This document shows, piece after piece, positions 33,880-46,133 of a stretch of 64,000 nt of DNA. The position numbers and the translations under genes are program-made. The DNA comes from Sulfuricella sp. (GTDB taxonomy: Bacteria; Pseudomonadota; Gammaproteobacteria; Burkholderiales; Sulfuricellaceae). Location: positions 1 through 64,000 of the forward strand of contig JBAZID010000002.1 of the NCBI GenBank assembly GCA_041651995.1. The letters run 5' to 3'. Below the pieces are notes generated by a model. That model worked only from the letters and a program-made list of their open reading frames with translations. It searched no databases and was not told the origin of the DNA. Each line of letters begins with the position of its first letter. Positions within the stretch are counted from its first letter, which is position 1.

Positions 33880-34694
33880 AAGTCGATCTCCACGGATTCA
33901 TTGATAACCAGCTTCCACTTGAGGTCTTTTGGGTGGAGCGAGGCCAGTGATTCCAATAGCGGTTTGACGGAAGGGTCGAGAGGCTTCATGGATTTGGCTT
34001 GGTGTGCGAAGTGCTCTAGGGCGCTGGCCTGACGGAGATGATTGGCGTGGTCGAGCAGATAACCGAGGCGACGCACCGAGGTGTTTTCGTAGTGTGCAGC
34101 GGCCTTTGCCAGTTTGCGCGGGTCGGCCTTTGCCCCGAGGTCTTTCACAATCTGTGCCACGCCGTTGGTGCCTGCGGCCTTGTGGAAGTAGCGTGCGGCG
34201 TCGAGTAGGGTCAGCTCCACGCCGGCAATTTTGGCGAAGCCGGCTTCGCTCTTGATCTGCCCGAGCCAGTCCGGCTGGTTGGTTGCGGTGAACGCGGCCG
34301 GGGCCTGATAGACAAACTGGAGGCGGTGACGGCCGATGTCGAAATCTCGAAGCTGCCGGGGCGCGATCACCTGAAAAACCATCGCCGCCTGGTGCGAAGA
34401 ACCATGAAAGGCAGCGGCCCGCAGCAACGAGATTCGATAGTCGATCCCCAAGTACTTCATCAACGGATCGATCCAGCGCACCGGATCGGGCGCGCCAGCA
34501 GTCTGATCCTCCGGCCGAAGGATCAGGTAGAAGCCTCGCCGGGGGCTGGTGAGTCGGCGCCTTTTGGTCAGCCGGGTGGCGGCTGCCGAAAAGGCTTCAG
34601 GGCTTAGGCCGAGCGCCTGCAACCCTTCTTCCCGGCTGAAATACGCCCGGCCGCGGGAGAGTTGTTCATCCAGGTATCGGTCAAGAGTAACCAT
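33876..34694 (-). CDS. AbiEi-family antitoxin, transcriptional regulator
   Basis: A 272-residue antitoxin of the type IV AbiE system. The N-terminal winged helix-turn-helix is MVTLDRYLDEQLSRGRAYFS followed by REEGLQALGLSPEAFSAAAT. The C-terminal domain contains DYRISLLRAAAFHGSSHQAA and VELTLLDAARYFHKAAGTNG, the usual AbiEi C-terminal pattern. Start chosen at 34694, where GTGGGG lies just upstream; an ATG nine codons earlier is less likely. AbiEi proteins bind inverted repeats upstream to repress the operon; the upstream 50 bp hold AT-rich repeats (aaaaaagcaatgttt). The toxin gene follows by a 4-bp overlap. Confidence 0.87.
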   Translation of the reverse strand: MVTLDRYLDEQLSRGRAYFSREEGLQALGLSPEAFSAAATRLTKRRRLTSPRRGFYLILRPEDQTAGAPDPVRWIDPLMKYLGIDYRISLLRAAAFHGSSHQAAMVFQVIAPRQLRDFDIGRHRLQFVYQAPAAFTATNQPDWLGQIKSEAGFAKIAGVELTLLDAARYFHKAAGTNGVAQIVKDLGAKADPRKLAKAAAHYENTSVRRLGYLLDHANHLRQASALEHFAHQAKSMKPLDPSVKPLLESLASLHPKDLKWKLVINESVEIDF

Positions 34695-34750
34695 GCCCCA
34701 CTTGTATGCTAAAACCGACAAAAAAGCAATGTTTATGCATATGATTGGGG

Positions 34751-35890
34751 CTAGGCCAGTCGCTTGGCCAAGTCCTTTGCCCGAGGATGGTAGTAGCGCA
34801 TCAGCATGCGCGGGTCTTTGTGGCCGGTAATCTTGGTTAACTCGTGCATGGGGAAGATGCCTGCCAAACGCGAAGTCGCCTCGTGCCTGAGATCGTGGAA
34901 GCGTAAATCAGTCAGGTACTTGGAGTCTGGCCGCACTCTCGCTTTCTGGCATTCGTCTTCGTAACCTCTCCTGGCGCGTTCCACGGCGCGCTCGAAAGCG
35001 CGTGTCACCGCGTCGCTCCGTATCTTGAACACACGGCTGTCATTGTCAGCGTCATCTTCGGCCCCGTCCTTCGGCTTCAGTGCTGCGAGGGCCAACACGG
35101 CTTTCGAGGATAGAGGCACGTCACGCGACTCGCCATTCTTGGTCTTTGGCAGGTGTGCCACCCGATCCTTCAGGTCGATGTGCTCCCAACGCAGGCTCAC
35201 GATTTCACCCCGCCGCATCGCTGTTTCCACAGCCAATTGGATGATAGAGGGCAAGATAATGGAACCTGTAGACGCAATGACCCGCGCCAGCTCGTCATCC
35301 GGCGTACTGCGGCTGAAGTTCTGGCCGGCACCGTCATCGGGCTCGACAAGCGTTTCGCCGTTCGCCTCGATACCAGCACACTCGGCGGTCAGGATGCGCC
35401 GGGTGCGCGCGTTGTTGGGTTGCGGCTTGCGAACAAGCTCAAGCGGATTCGTCAGGCTCTCCATGCCCCATTCCTTGCGGGCGATGTTGAAAACGTGCGA
35501 AAGCACTTGCAGTCGCCGCAGCACCGTAGCGGGCTTCAAGGTCTTCAGCCAGTCGTCGCGTAACTTGGCGATATCAGCGCTACGGATCACTGACATGGTT
35601 CGCAAAGCGAGCTCTGTACCCTTCCAGATGCGCAGCACAGACTTTTCGGCTTCCTCGCCATTTTTGTGTACCGTCACCTCGCGCTCGTATCGCTCCAATG
35701 CCTCATGCAGCGACGTGGCTTCGGCCTCAGCCCGGCTGACAAAGGCGCCCCGGCCGATCTGATGTTCAATCGCCCTGGCCCATTCTTCGGCCTCGGCGCG
35801 CGTATTGAGGGTCTTGACCTGATCGGGATAACCCTTGCGACGAACCCGCGCCTGCCATTGCAGTTCGCCACGCTTTCGGAAGTTGGCCAT
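34751..35890 (-). CDS. Tyrosine recombinase (phage-type integrase)
   Basis: A 379-residue integrase. An N-terminal arm-binding region (ANFRKRGELQWQARVRRKGY) and a SAM-like core-binding domain precede the catalytic domain. The catalytic residues are Arg in AMRRGEIVSLRWEH, the lysine strand HLPKTKNGESRDVPL, His-x-x-Arg in RFHDLRHEATSRLAG, His in ITGHKDPRM, and the nucleophile Tyr in LMRYYHPRA. It lies at the right end, about 150 bp from the right attachment copy, and should catalyse integration into tRNA-Ala(CGC). All active-site residues are visible, so it is probably active. Confidence 0.94.
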   Translation of the reverse strand: MANFRKRGELQWQARVRRKGYPDQVKTLNTRAEAEEWARAIEHQIGRGAFVSRAEAEATSLHEALERYEREVTVHKNGEEAEKSVLRIWKGTELALRTMSVIRSADIAKLRDDWLKTLKPATVLRRLQVLSHVFNIARKEWGMESLTNPLELVRKPQPNNARTRRILTAECAGIEANGETLVEPDDGAGQNFSRSTPDDELARVIASTGSIILPSIIQLAVETAMRRGEIVSLRWEHIDLKDRVAHLPKTKNGESRDVPLSSKAVLALAALKPKDGAEDDADNDSRVFKIRSDAVTRAFERAVERARRGYEDECQKARVRPDSKYLTDLRFHDLRHEATSRLAGIFPMHELTKITGHKDPRMLMRYYHPRAKDLAKRLA

Positions 35891-35924
35891 TTTTCGTGTC
35901 TTTATCCCGCGGCCTTCCGCCTTC

Positions 35925-35946
35925 AGTGGGACGGAATTGGGACAAA
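35925..35946 (+). promoter_or_regulatory. Right GGGAC-type repeat pair, possible recombinase arm site
   Basis: AGTGGGACGGAATTGGGACA is nearly the same as 27576-27596 near the left end and is in the same orientation. It sits just upstream of the integrase gene, so it may serve in both recombination and integrase control. Confidence 0.45.
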
Positions 35947-36038
35947 AAAGCCAATTTCGTCATCCACTAAAGACCGAAATAGCCTATAGTTCGCTGATGC
36001 ACATAGGTTACAGCAATCCGATGAGAAGTCGAGTTCAG

Positions 36039-36086
36039 GCGTTCGCAATGCGGAGGTCGTGAGTTCGATCCTCATTCGGTCCACCA
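36039..36086 (+). other. attR: right copy of the 48-bp tRNA-Ala 3' end
   Basis: It is identical to 27348-27395, covering the anticodon loop to CCA. The 5' half of a tRNA is missing here, so this is a remnant and not a gene. Confidence 0.95.
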
Positions 36087-36093
36087 CTTTATA

Positions 36094-36126
36094 AAGGCCA
36101 GACTTTGCTCTGGCCTTTTTCTTTTC
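36094..36126 (+). terminator. Rho-independent terminator, probably the displaced tRNA-Ala terminator
   Basis: AAGGCCAGA and TCTGGCCTT form a 9-bp stem around CTTTGC, followed by a T-rich run to 36126. It lies 8 bp past the right attachment copy. Before integration it would have stood just after the tRNA. It may also help stop the convergent metH transcript. Confidence 0.85.
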
Positions 36127-36169
36127 CGCCGGAGGTGTCGATGGCGGTTTGCCTGGTGTTCATCGGGCA

Positions 36170-39907
<3,738 letters not shown>

Positions 39908-39988
39908 GATTATGCAGTGTTATTCGGGCGGAAAAGAGTGTAATAATAACATCAGACGCCAACTCACTGAACGACAAGGAGGTTCCGG

Positions 39989-40375
39989 ATGGAACATCTT
40001 ACCCCCAAGCAAGCTCATGAACTTTTGCACACTCGCCGTGAAGCGGTATTCATCGATGTGCGCAGTGAAATGGAATTCTTGTTCGTCGGCCACCCCGACA
40101 ATTCGATCCTGATTCCCTGGGTGGACGCGCCGGACTGGGAGGTCAACCCCCACTTTGTTTCTCACGTCAAAACCGCCGCCAGCATCAACCGCCCGGTGGT
40201 GCTGATCTGCCGCTCCGGCCGGCGCTCGGTGGAAGCCGGACATGTGCTGGAGCAGGCCGGACTCACGGAAGTGTACAACGTGCTGCATGGCTTCGAGGGC
40301 GATCTCGATGATCACTATCACCGTAATACGGTCAACGGCTGGCGCTTCGATGGCCTGCCATGGACGCAAACCTGA
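39989..40375 (+). CDS. Rhodanese-like domain protein
   Basis: A 128-residue single-domain rhodanese. AVFIDVRSEMEFLFVGHPDN is the N-terminal rhodanese strand. VVLICRSGRRSVEAGHVLEQ holds the active-site cysteine in a six-residue loop CRSGRR-S, the loop of sulfurtransferases (as in GlpE-type). It should carry sulfane sulfur as a cysteine persulfide; its partner is unknown. A GGAGG ribosome site precedes the ATG. It is divergent from metH. Confidence 0.88.
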   Translation: MEHLTPKQAHELLHTRREAVFIDVRSEMEFLFVGHPDNSILIPWVDAPDWEVNPHFVSHVKTAASINRPVVLICRSGRRSVEAGHVLEQAGLTEVYNVLHGFEGDLDDHYHRNTVNGWRFDGLPWTQT

Positions 40376-40381
40376 TGGAAT

Positions 40382-41353
40382 TCAGGGATTGGCCTGACTT
40401 GCGTTTTCGGCCTTGCGCTGACGTTTTTCCTTGAGCAGGGCGAGGATGCGGGGCAGGCTTTCCTGGGCGGCTTTTTCGCCCATTTCGATGGCCAGCTTCC
40501 TGGCTGCGAAGTCTGCGATGCCGATCTCGCTCACGTCCGGCCGGATGACTACATCGGCCTCGCGCATCTCCGCCTGACTTGATTCCTTGCCCATGATGGT
40601 GATGGTCTGTGCCAGCACATCCAGGGTGTCACGGATTTCCACCACGCTGTCAGGCCTGCGGGATACATCCACCGCAATAATGATATCCGGCTTCATCTTC
40701 CGCGCCACCCGCACTGGCACCGGGCTTAACACGCCGCCATCCACATAGTCCCTGCCCGCGATATTGACGGGCTGGAATATGCCGGGGATCGAACTCGAAG
40801 CGCGCACCGCCATGCCGGTGTTGCCGCGATTGAATATCATCATCGCGCCGCTCTGCAGATCGGTGGCAACCGCGGCATAGCGCTTGGGCAGGCTTTCGAT
40901 GGAGCGGTTATCGAGGTACTGGTTGATGAAATCCTGCAGCAGTTCGCCCTTGACGAAGCCGCGGTCAGGGAAGGTGACATCGCGCAATTGAGACTGTTCC
41001 ATCCCGAGAGCAATGACTTCCAGCGCCATTGCGTCATAGCCGCCGGCATAAAGCGCGCCCACAAAGCTGCCGGCGCTGGTGCCAACCACAATATCGGGCT
41101 TGACGCCCTGCTGTTCGAGCGCTTTGATTACACCGACATGCGCAAAACCGCGTGAAGCTCCGCCCCCCAGCACCAGTGCGACCACCGGATGCTCGGTTTG
41201 AACAGTGCGCAGCCTGGTTGTTTCGGGTGGAACAACGTCCTTGAACACAATCGGCTGTGCCGCACAGCCTGCCAGCGTCAAGGCCAGCAATGCCCATGGA
41301 AGAAACCCGGAACCCGCTCTATTTTTCAGGCAAAGGCCTTTAGCGTCCGTCAA
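40382..41353 (-). CDS. Patatin-like phospholipase, probable lipoprotein
   Basis: A patatin-family serine hydrolase. LVLGGGASRGFAHVGVIKAL is the oxyanion glycine loop, IVVGTSAGSFVGALYAGGY holds the nucleophile Ser (GxSxG), and YVDGGVLSPVPVRVAR holds the Asp of the catalytic dyad. The N-terminus contains a lipoprotein signal (FLPWALLALTLAGC), so it is likely tethered to the envelope. The start is uncertain. The longest frame begins at 41437 but overlaps a small gene with a strong ribosome site. TTG at 41353 or CTG at 41329 (with AAAGG upstream) fits a normal signal peptide better, and translation is probably coupled to the small gene. Confidence 0.82.
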   Translation of the reverse strand: MTDAKGLCLKNRAGSGFLPWALLALTLAGCAAQPIVFKDVVPPETTRLRTVQTEHPVVALVLGGGASRGFAHVGVIKALEQQGVKPDIVVGTSAGSFVGALYAGGYDAMALEVIALGMEQSQLRDVTFPDRGFVKGELLQDFINQYLDNRSIESLPKRYAAVATDLQSGAMMIFNRGNTGMAVRASSSIPGIFQPVNIAGRDYVDGGVLSPVPVRVARKMKPDIIIAVDVSRRPDSVVEIRDTLDVLAQTITIMGKESSQAEMREADVVIRPDVSEIGIADFAARKLAIEMGEKAAQESLPRILALLKEKRQRKAENASQANP

Positions 41354-41522
41354 CCACGCGCCAGTGTTGTTCCAGCATCCAGCCCAGATGCGCTGGCTCC
41401 GCGCCAACGGCGGCTGGCTGCGCGCCCGGCCCGGCATCAGCCAGCGCAGGCCACTGCGCCAAGGCGAAAAAAGCCAGCAGCATCACGCCAATCTGAAATG
41501 TACCGCTCATCCATTGCATCAT
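41340..41522 (-). CDS. Small exported protein upstream of the patatin gene
   Basis: A 60-codon frame preceded by AAGGAGG about 7 bp before the ATG, one of the best ribosome sites in the window. It begins MMQWMSGTFQIGVMLLAFFA, has a hydrophobic stretch and an ALADA-type signal peptidase site, then a short proline/alanine-rich tail ending HWRVVDGR. It overlaps the 5' part of the longest patatin frame. The strong ribosome site suggests it is a real small exported peptide coupled to the patatin gene. No family is recognised. Confidence 0.5.
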   Translation of the reverse strand: MMQWMSGTFQIGVMLLAFFALAQWPALADAGPGAQPAAVGAEPAHLGWMLEQHWRVVDGR

Positions 41523-41624
41523 GATTCACCCTCCTTTGCTGCCATGGTGCAGGAAGGTTGTTGCCAAACTATTTCCAGCCGGTGAAAACTGTAACAATTT
41601 GTTTCCGGGTTGAAAGGCCCTCTG

Positions 41625-42656
41625 CTAAGCCAGGGTCACGCCGAGTGCCTTGCCGATCAGGTAAGTTGCGCCGCCAGCCGCGGCGCCAATCGCCAGCATG
41701 CGCAAGCCGCCGGACAGGGCGTGCCGCCCGGTAAACAGGCTGAGCGTTGCCCCCACCGCAAAAAGCGCCACGGCTGTCGCCCCGATGGAGGAGAGCAGGG
41801 CTGTCGATCCTGTCGTGACAAGAAAGGGCAGCAGCGGCACCATGGCACCGCTTGCAAAGGCCAGAAAGGAAAACAGCGCAGCACCCCAGGGAGAACCCAG
41901 TTCATTCGGATTCAGGCCCAATTCCTCGCGCGTCAGGGTATCCAGCGCCTGGTCCGGATCGGCAATCAGCTTTTCCGACAGGCGCCGCGCTTCTTCGCGT
42001 TCCAGTCCCCTGGCCTGAAAAATCAGCGCCAGTTCGGCCGCTTCCTCATCCGGATATTGCTCCAGTTCGTCCTGCTCCAGCCCGATCTGGTATTCGTACA
42101 TTTCCCTCTGCGAACGTACCGAAAGATACTCGCCCGCCGCCATGGAAAACGCGCCCGCCAGCAAGCCCGCGATACCGGAGAGCATGATCACGGCGTTCTG
42201 GCCGGATGCCCCCGCCACACCCATGATCAGGCTGGCATTGGAAACCAGGCCATCATTGACACCAAAAACCGCCGCGCGCAGATTGCCTCCACCCATGCCC
42301 TTGTGGCGCCGGCCAACCTGCTCCAGCGAAGTAGGCATGGCATGGCCGGCAGGCGCGGAAGCGTATAGCGACATGCCGCGTACCTTCATGGCTGCCAGCA
42401 CCGGGCGCATCGCGCGCGCACCGAAGTGCCGCACCAGTTGCGCCGTGATGCGCACGCGTAGCTCGGGCAGATAGGCTTGCGGCAGCGCTACCCCTGTTTG
42501 CGCTGCCTTGGCCACCCATATCTCTGCCTGCCGCTCGGCTGCATGCGCCAGTTCAAGGAAAAGAATTTGTAGCGGCGCACCCGATTCCACATCCGAAATG
42601 ATGCGGTAGAGGTAGGCGGAGCGCTTTTCTTCGCGCCAGGATTGCAGCACGTCCAT
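41625..42656 (-). CDS. VIT1/CCC1-family transporter with N-terminal ferritin-like region
   Basis: A 343-residue protein. Residues 1 to about 95 are helical and acidic (EEKRSAYLYRIISDVESGAP; ELAHAAERQAE) in the style of a rubrerythrin/ferritin-like domain, with the E-x-x-H pattern. The rest is a VIT1/CCC1 domain: LRAAVFGVNDGLVSNASLIM, AGAFSMAAGEYLSVRSQREM, and a cytoplasmic metal-binding acidic loop (EAAELALIFQARGLEREEAR) before the last three membrane helices. Such proteins move Fe2+ or Mn2+ across membranes, often as H+ antiporters. Strong call for family; metal is inferred. Confidence 0.88.
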   Translation of the reverse strand: MDVLQSWREEKRSAYLYRIISDVESGAPLQILFLELAHAAERQAEIWVAKAAQTGVALPQAYLPELRVRITAQLVRHFGARAMRPVLAAMKVRGMSLYASAPAGHAMPTSLEQVGRRHKGMGGGNLRAAVFGVNDGLVSNASLIMGVAGASGQNAVIMLSGIAGLLAGAFSMAAGEYLSVRSQREMYEYQIGLEQDELEQYPDEEAAELALIFQARGLEREEARRLSEKLIADPDQALDTLTREELGLNPNELGSPWGAALFSFLAFASGAMVPLLPFLVTTGSTALLSSIGATAVALFAVGATLSLFTGRHALSGGLRMLAIGAAAGGATYLIGKALGVTLA

Positions 42657-42818
42657 CGAAACTAGTAATCAATCATGCTGAATTTCAGGGCTGCGGGCCG
42701 GGCTTCCGCCCGAAATGCCGGGTGATATCCACATCGGGTGTCCCCGCCGGGAGCGGCAGCAAAGCTGCTCGCTCTGGCGAGAAAACCCGGCTTGCGATAG
42801 TGACGTTTCATGCTTGAA

Positions 42819-44315
42819 CTACAAGGAACCGAAACGCCGGTATTGCACCGCTTCGGCGATATGCGCGGGGGCAATCTGTTGCTCACCGGCCAGGTCGGAG
42901 ATGGTGCGCGCCATTTTGAGAATACGGTGGTAGGCGCGTGCGGAGAGATCGAGGCGGCTGATGGCCTGCCTGAGCAGCGTCATGCCTGCCGCATCCGGCT
43001 GGCAGTGGAGATCGATTTCCTTGCTGGTGAGCCGCGCGTTGGGCTTGCCCTGGCGCGCCAGTTGCAACTGGCGCGCGGCTTCCACCCGGCTCCGGATGGC
43101 TGCGCTGGGCTCGCCTGCCGCGTCTTGCGTCAGCTCTCGCTCCGGCAGGGCGGGCACCTCGATCTGCATGTCGATGCGGTCGAGCAAGGGGCCGGAGATT
43201 TTGCTCCGGTAGCGCGACACCTGGTCCGGAGTGCAACGGCACTTGCCGTTGGGGTGGCCGAGATAGCCGCAGGGGCAGGGATTCATCGCCGCCACCAGCT
43301 GGAATTGCGCCGGGAATTCCGCCTGGCGGGCCGCGCGGGAGATGGTGATGCGGCCGGATTCCAGCGGCTCGCGCAGGGTTTCCAGCGCCTTCCTGTCGAA
43401 CTCCGGCAATTCGTCGAGGAATAACACGGAATGGTGCGCCAGGCTGATTTCGCCAGGCCGCGGATTGCTGCCTCCTCCCACCAATGCCACGCTGGAGGCC
43501 GAATGGTGCGGCGCCCGCAGAATGCGGCGGCGCCAGTTTTCGAGACGGAAGCCGCCATTAAGGGACTGGATCGCGGCCGCCTCGAGTGCTTCGGCTTCCG
43601 ACATTAACGGCAGGATGCCGGGCAGGCGGCTGGCCAGCATGGATTTTCCGGTGCCGGGCGGCCCCGACATGAGGATGCTGTGGCCGCCCGCGGCCGCCAC
43701 TTCGAGGGCGCGCTTGGCCTGGGTTTGGCCTTTGACTTCGCTGAAATCGGGTTCCAAAGCCGCCGCTTCCGCGTTCAATGACGGGACGTGGCGGCTGAGG
43801 GTCTCCTGGCCCGCCAGGTGGGCGCAAACCTCGAGCAGAGAGCCCGCCGGAAAAATCTCGGCCTCTTCCACCAGCGCGGCTTCATCCGCATTGCTGCGCG
43901 GCAGGATAAAGGCACGGCCATCCTTGCTGGCCTTGCAGGTCATGGCCAGTGCGCCGCGAATCGGGCGCAGCTCGCCCGTCAGTGCCAGTTCTCCGGCAAA
44001 TTCGTAGTCCTTGAGGTGCTGCTGGGGTAGCTGGCCGGAAGCAGCGAGAATGCCCAGTGCAATCGGCAGGTCGAAGCGCCCGCTTTCCTTGGGCAGATCA
44101 GCCGGGGCCAGGTTGACCGTAATGCGGCGGGCGGGGAATTCGAAACGCGCATTCTGCAGGGCGGCGCGCACCCGGTCGCGGGCCTCCTTGACTTCCGCTT
44201 CAGGCAGGCCAACCAGGGTAAAGCTGGGCAAGCCATTGGCCAGATGCACTTCCACGGTCACCAGTGGCGCATCCATGCCGTTCAATGCGCGGCTGTAGAG
44301 GACCGCGAGGGACAT
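42819..44315 (-). CDS. YifB/ComM family Mg-chelatase-like AAA ATPase
   Basis: A 498-residue protein. The N-terminal Lon-protease-like domain starts SLAVLYSRALNGMDAPLVTV, with VGLPEAEVKEARDRVRAALQ and NLAPADLPKESGRFDLPIAL. An AAA domain follows, with Walker A SGPPGTGKSMLASRLPGILP and Walker B LFLDELPEF. CPCGYLGHPNGKCRC is the zinc-like cysteine motif of the family. ComM is a branch-migration helicase that extends recombination during natural transformation. The assignment to ComM is by full-length match; whether this strain is competent is unknown. ubiK lies 6 bp upstream. Confidence 0.93.
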   Translation of the reverse strand: MSLAVLYSRALNGMDAPLVTVEVHLANGLPSFTLVGLPEAEVKEARDRVRAALQNARFEFPARRITVNLAPADLPKESGRFDLPIALGILAASGQLPQQHLKDYEFAGELALTGELRPIRGALAMTCKASKDGRAFILPRSNADEAALVEEAEIFPAGSLLEVCAHLAGQETLSRHVPSLNAEAAALEPDFSEVKGQTQAKRALEVAAAGGHSILMSGPPGTGKSMLASRLPGILPLMSEAEALEAAAIQSLNGGFRLENWRRRILRAPHHSASSVALVGGGSNPRPGEISLAHHSVLFLDELPEFDRKALETLREPLESGRITISRAARQAEFPAQFQLVAAMNPCPCGYLGHPNGKCRCTPDQVSRYRSKISGPLLDRIDMQIEVPALPERELTQDAAGEPSAAIRSRVEAARQLQLARQGKPNARLTSKEIDLHCQPDAAGMTLLRQAISRLDLSARAYHRILKMARTISDLAGEQQIAPAHIAEAVQYRRFGSL

Positions 44316-44321
44316 GATGAA

Positions 44322-44579
44322 TTATTGGGGTGTTGCGGGTTCTGGCCGAAGTTGCTTTTCCATGGCCGCCACCTGGGTTTCCAGCTTGTCGAGTTTTTCG
44401 CGTGTGCGTACCAGCACCGCCTGTTGCACCTCGAATTCCTCCCGCGTTACCAGGTCGAGTTTGGAAAAAACGCCCTGCAAGGAAGCGCGCAGATTTTTCT
44501 CTATATCGCCCGCAGGCGTGGCTGCCAGAACCTGGCTGATTTTGGCGTTGATTTCGTCGAGTACTTTATGGTTAAGCAT
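44322..44579 (-). CDS. ubiK: Ubiquinone biosynthesis accessory factor UbiK (YqiC)
   Basis: An 85-residue protein with an amphipathic N-terminal part (MLNHKVLDEINAKISQVLAA), the conserved LRASLQGVFSKLDLVTREEF motif and a C-terminal coiled coil (VLVRTREKLDKLETQVAAME). It is the whole length of the UbiK/BMFP family, which helps assemble the Ubi complex for aerobic ubiquinone synthesis. It is followed at 6 bp by yifB, the usual order in this lineage, so the two share a transcript. Confidence 0.9.
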   Translation of the reverse strand: MLNHKVLDEINAKISQVLAATPAGDIEKNLRASLQGVFSKLDLVTREEFEVQQAVLVRTREKLDKLETQVAAMEKQLRPEPATPQ

Positions 44580-44791
44580 GGTTATCCTCCTGATGGCGGA
44601 AGTCTACCAGAAATACCGTTTTACGCATCCGGGCCAAGCCTGCGATTCACCCTCCAGGAGAAAAACCTTTACCCCGGCTCATGCAAACGGTATATAGTGC
44701 GCTCATTGATTTCAATGAGATAGGATTTCTGCCAGGCCTTGGCAGAAGAGGCCGGGGGAGGCTTCAAAATCCTGCCAACTGGAAAAAACTA

Positions 44792-45337
44792 ATGGCACAG
44801 CATGATCCTGTCCAGAGCAACAACAGCCGAATCAATTATCATCTCAAGGTTACTGGCACCGTGGCGCTTGTCGTTGGAGGCCTTTCTTTTGCCACGCTGC
44901 TCCTGTTGCTCGTCTTTATCGGTGACAATGCCGGCGATACCTACTGGGATGTAATCAGGTCGGGGAGCGTTACGCATCAATCCCTGGGGCCGGGCATGGT
45001 GCTGGCGGGCTTGTTCCTGGTCAGCGCCTCAGCCGCCATCACATGGCTGATTTCCCTTTATGCCAGCTTCCGCATCGCCGGCCCCCTGTTCCGCATTTCC
45101 CGCAACATGGAAATGTTGATTGAAACCAGCGCCGCCACGCTCACGCCCATCCGCAAGAAAGACCAGTTACAGAAAGAAATGCAGCAGCTCGCGCAGAGCG
45201 CTGAAGCGCTGCAAAACCACTACCGGGAAATAGACGCCGCCACGAGTGACGCCCTGGCCCTGATCGATTCGGACTGCCACGATCTCGCCCCGGCTTTCGA
45301 AAAATTGCGGGAACTGGAGCGCCGTGTACATCTCTAG
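44792..45337 (+). CDS. Small two-helix membrane protein with HAMP-like segment
   Basis: A 181-residue protein with two membrane helices (about 25-47 and 68-92) and a periplasmic loop between them. After the second helix, SFRIAGPLFRISRNMEMLIE resembles a HAMP-type linker, followed by a coiled coil (LQKEMQQLAQSAEALQNHYR). There is no output domain. The start at 44792 (MAQHDPVQSN) is preferred over the longer frame beginning 37 codons earlier. Its end overlaps the cytochrome gene by 14 bp. It resembles a receptor cut down to sensor and linker and probably works with the multihaem cytochrome that follows. No family name is assigned. Confidence 0.65.
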   Translation: MAQHDPVQSNNSRINYHLKVTGTVALVVGGLSFATLLLLLVFIGDNAGDTYWDVIRSGSVTHQSLGPGMVLAGLFLVSASAAITWLISLYASFRIAGPLFRISRNMEMLIETSAATLTPIRKKDQLQKEMQQLAQSAEALQNHYREIDAATSDALALIDSDCHDLAPAFEKLRELERRVHL

Positions 45338-46133
45338 CAGCCTGAAATGGTTCTGGAAGCTGGTCGTGCTGGCCGCGCTCGTGCTGGGTTCCGCATCGTG
45401 GATTCACGCGGCCCTGAATCCGGCACAGAAGCACATGGCCGGACAAACATGCTCCGGTTGCCACCTGGGCGGTGATGAGGTTGACAAGGGAAATGCCCAC
45501 CTGCTGGTCGCCCCACAGGAAAAACTGTGTGCCGGCTGCCACCCCAATTCCATTCGGGCCAGCCACCCGAGCGGTATCCGGCCCGTGCGGGCCATTCCGG
45601 TCACCTACCCACTGGACTGGAAGGGGGATGTCACTTGCAGCACCTGCCATGATGTGCACGGCAGCACTCACGGACTGATGCGAGGAAATGCGCGAGGGCG
45701 GAATTTTTGCCTTTCCTGCCATGACAGCAGTTTTTTCAGCAAAATGGCCGACCAGGGTGTTTCCGTGATTTCATCCGGCCACGTATCCTCTGTTGCCGCG
45801 AAAACAGACCTGAGCGGCCTCGATGTCGACGCCTTCACCGTGCAATGCATGGGGTGCCACAGCGGCAATGGAGACCCGCGAGGGGCCTCGATAGACAGCG
45901 GGAAAATTTTGCGCCACGCCAGCAATTCGGTAAACCATCCCATCGGGCGGCGCTATTCCGAGTCTTTCCAGAAAGGCCGCTACAAACCAGAGGCGGTCGT
46001 CAATCAGCGGCTTTTCCTGCCGGACGGCAAGGTCAGTTGCGTCAGTTGTCACAAGGGCTACGTCAAGGAGCACGGCAAGCTGAGAGTCGGCAAGCAAGGC
46101 TCGGCCCTGTGTTTTGAGTGTCACGATATATGA
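45324..46133 (+). CDS. Heptahaem c-type cytochrome
   Basis: A 269-residue exported cytochrome with seven CxxCH haem-binding motifs: CSGCH, CAGCH, CSTCH, CLSCH, CMGCH, CVSCH and CFECH. The N-terminal WKLVVLAALVLGSASW is a signal peptide or anchor. The pairing of motifs matches doubled-CXXCH periplasmic electron carriers. The start is a GTG inside the end of the preceding gene, so it is coupled to it, and the stop TGA overlaps the ATG of the next membrane protein. Together they look like an electron-transfer unit at or across the inner membrane. Redox partner is unknown. Confidence 0.85.
   Translation: MYISSSLKWFWKLVVLAALVLGSASWIHAALNPAQKHMAGQTCSGCHLGGDEVDKGNAHLLVAPQEKLCAGCHPNSIRASHPSGIRPVRAIPVTYPLDWKGDVTCSTCHDVHGSTHGLMRGNARGRNFCLSCHDSSFFSKMADQGVSVISSGHVSSVAAKTDLSGLDVDAFTVQCMGCHSGNGDPRGASIDSGKILRHASNSVNHPIGRRYSESFQKGRYKPEAVVNQRLFLPDGKVSCVSCHKGYVKEHGKLRVGKQGSALCFECHDI

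Larger units (their letters stand above)
27396..36086. mobile_element. tRNA-Ala-integrated genomic island, about 8.7 kb
   Basis: The element lies between the two 48-bp copies of the tRNA 3' end. From left to right it holds a non-coding structured stretch, an HTH protein, a truncated RepA, an unknown protein, a PfkB kinase, a NADAR protein, a truncated AAA ATPase, AbiEii, AbiEi and a tyrosine recombinase. The recombinase is at the right end and reads leftward, away from the right attachment copy. There are no conjugation, capsid or relaxase genes, so if mobile it would need a helper. Several genes are cut (RepA, the unknown protein, the ATPase), suggesting an old, deletion-shaped island. The RepA and HTH genes point to a plasmid-like ancestor. 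Confidence 0.92.

Noticed and set aside
36039..36086. A second tRNA-Ala gene
   Set aside because: Only the anticodon-loop-to-CCA part is present; the acceptor 5' strand and D-arm are missing, so it is an attachment remnant.
42690..42780. A third GTAGGTCGGG-type repeat between the VIT1 and yifB genes
   Set aside because: There are GGGC/GCCC hairpin fragments, but the ends do not match the family well enough to call it.
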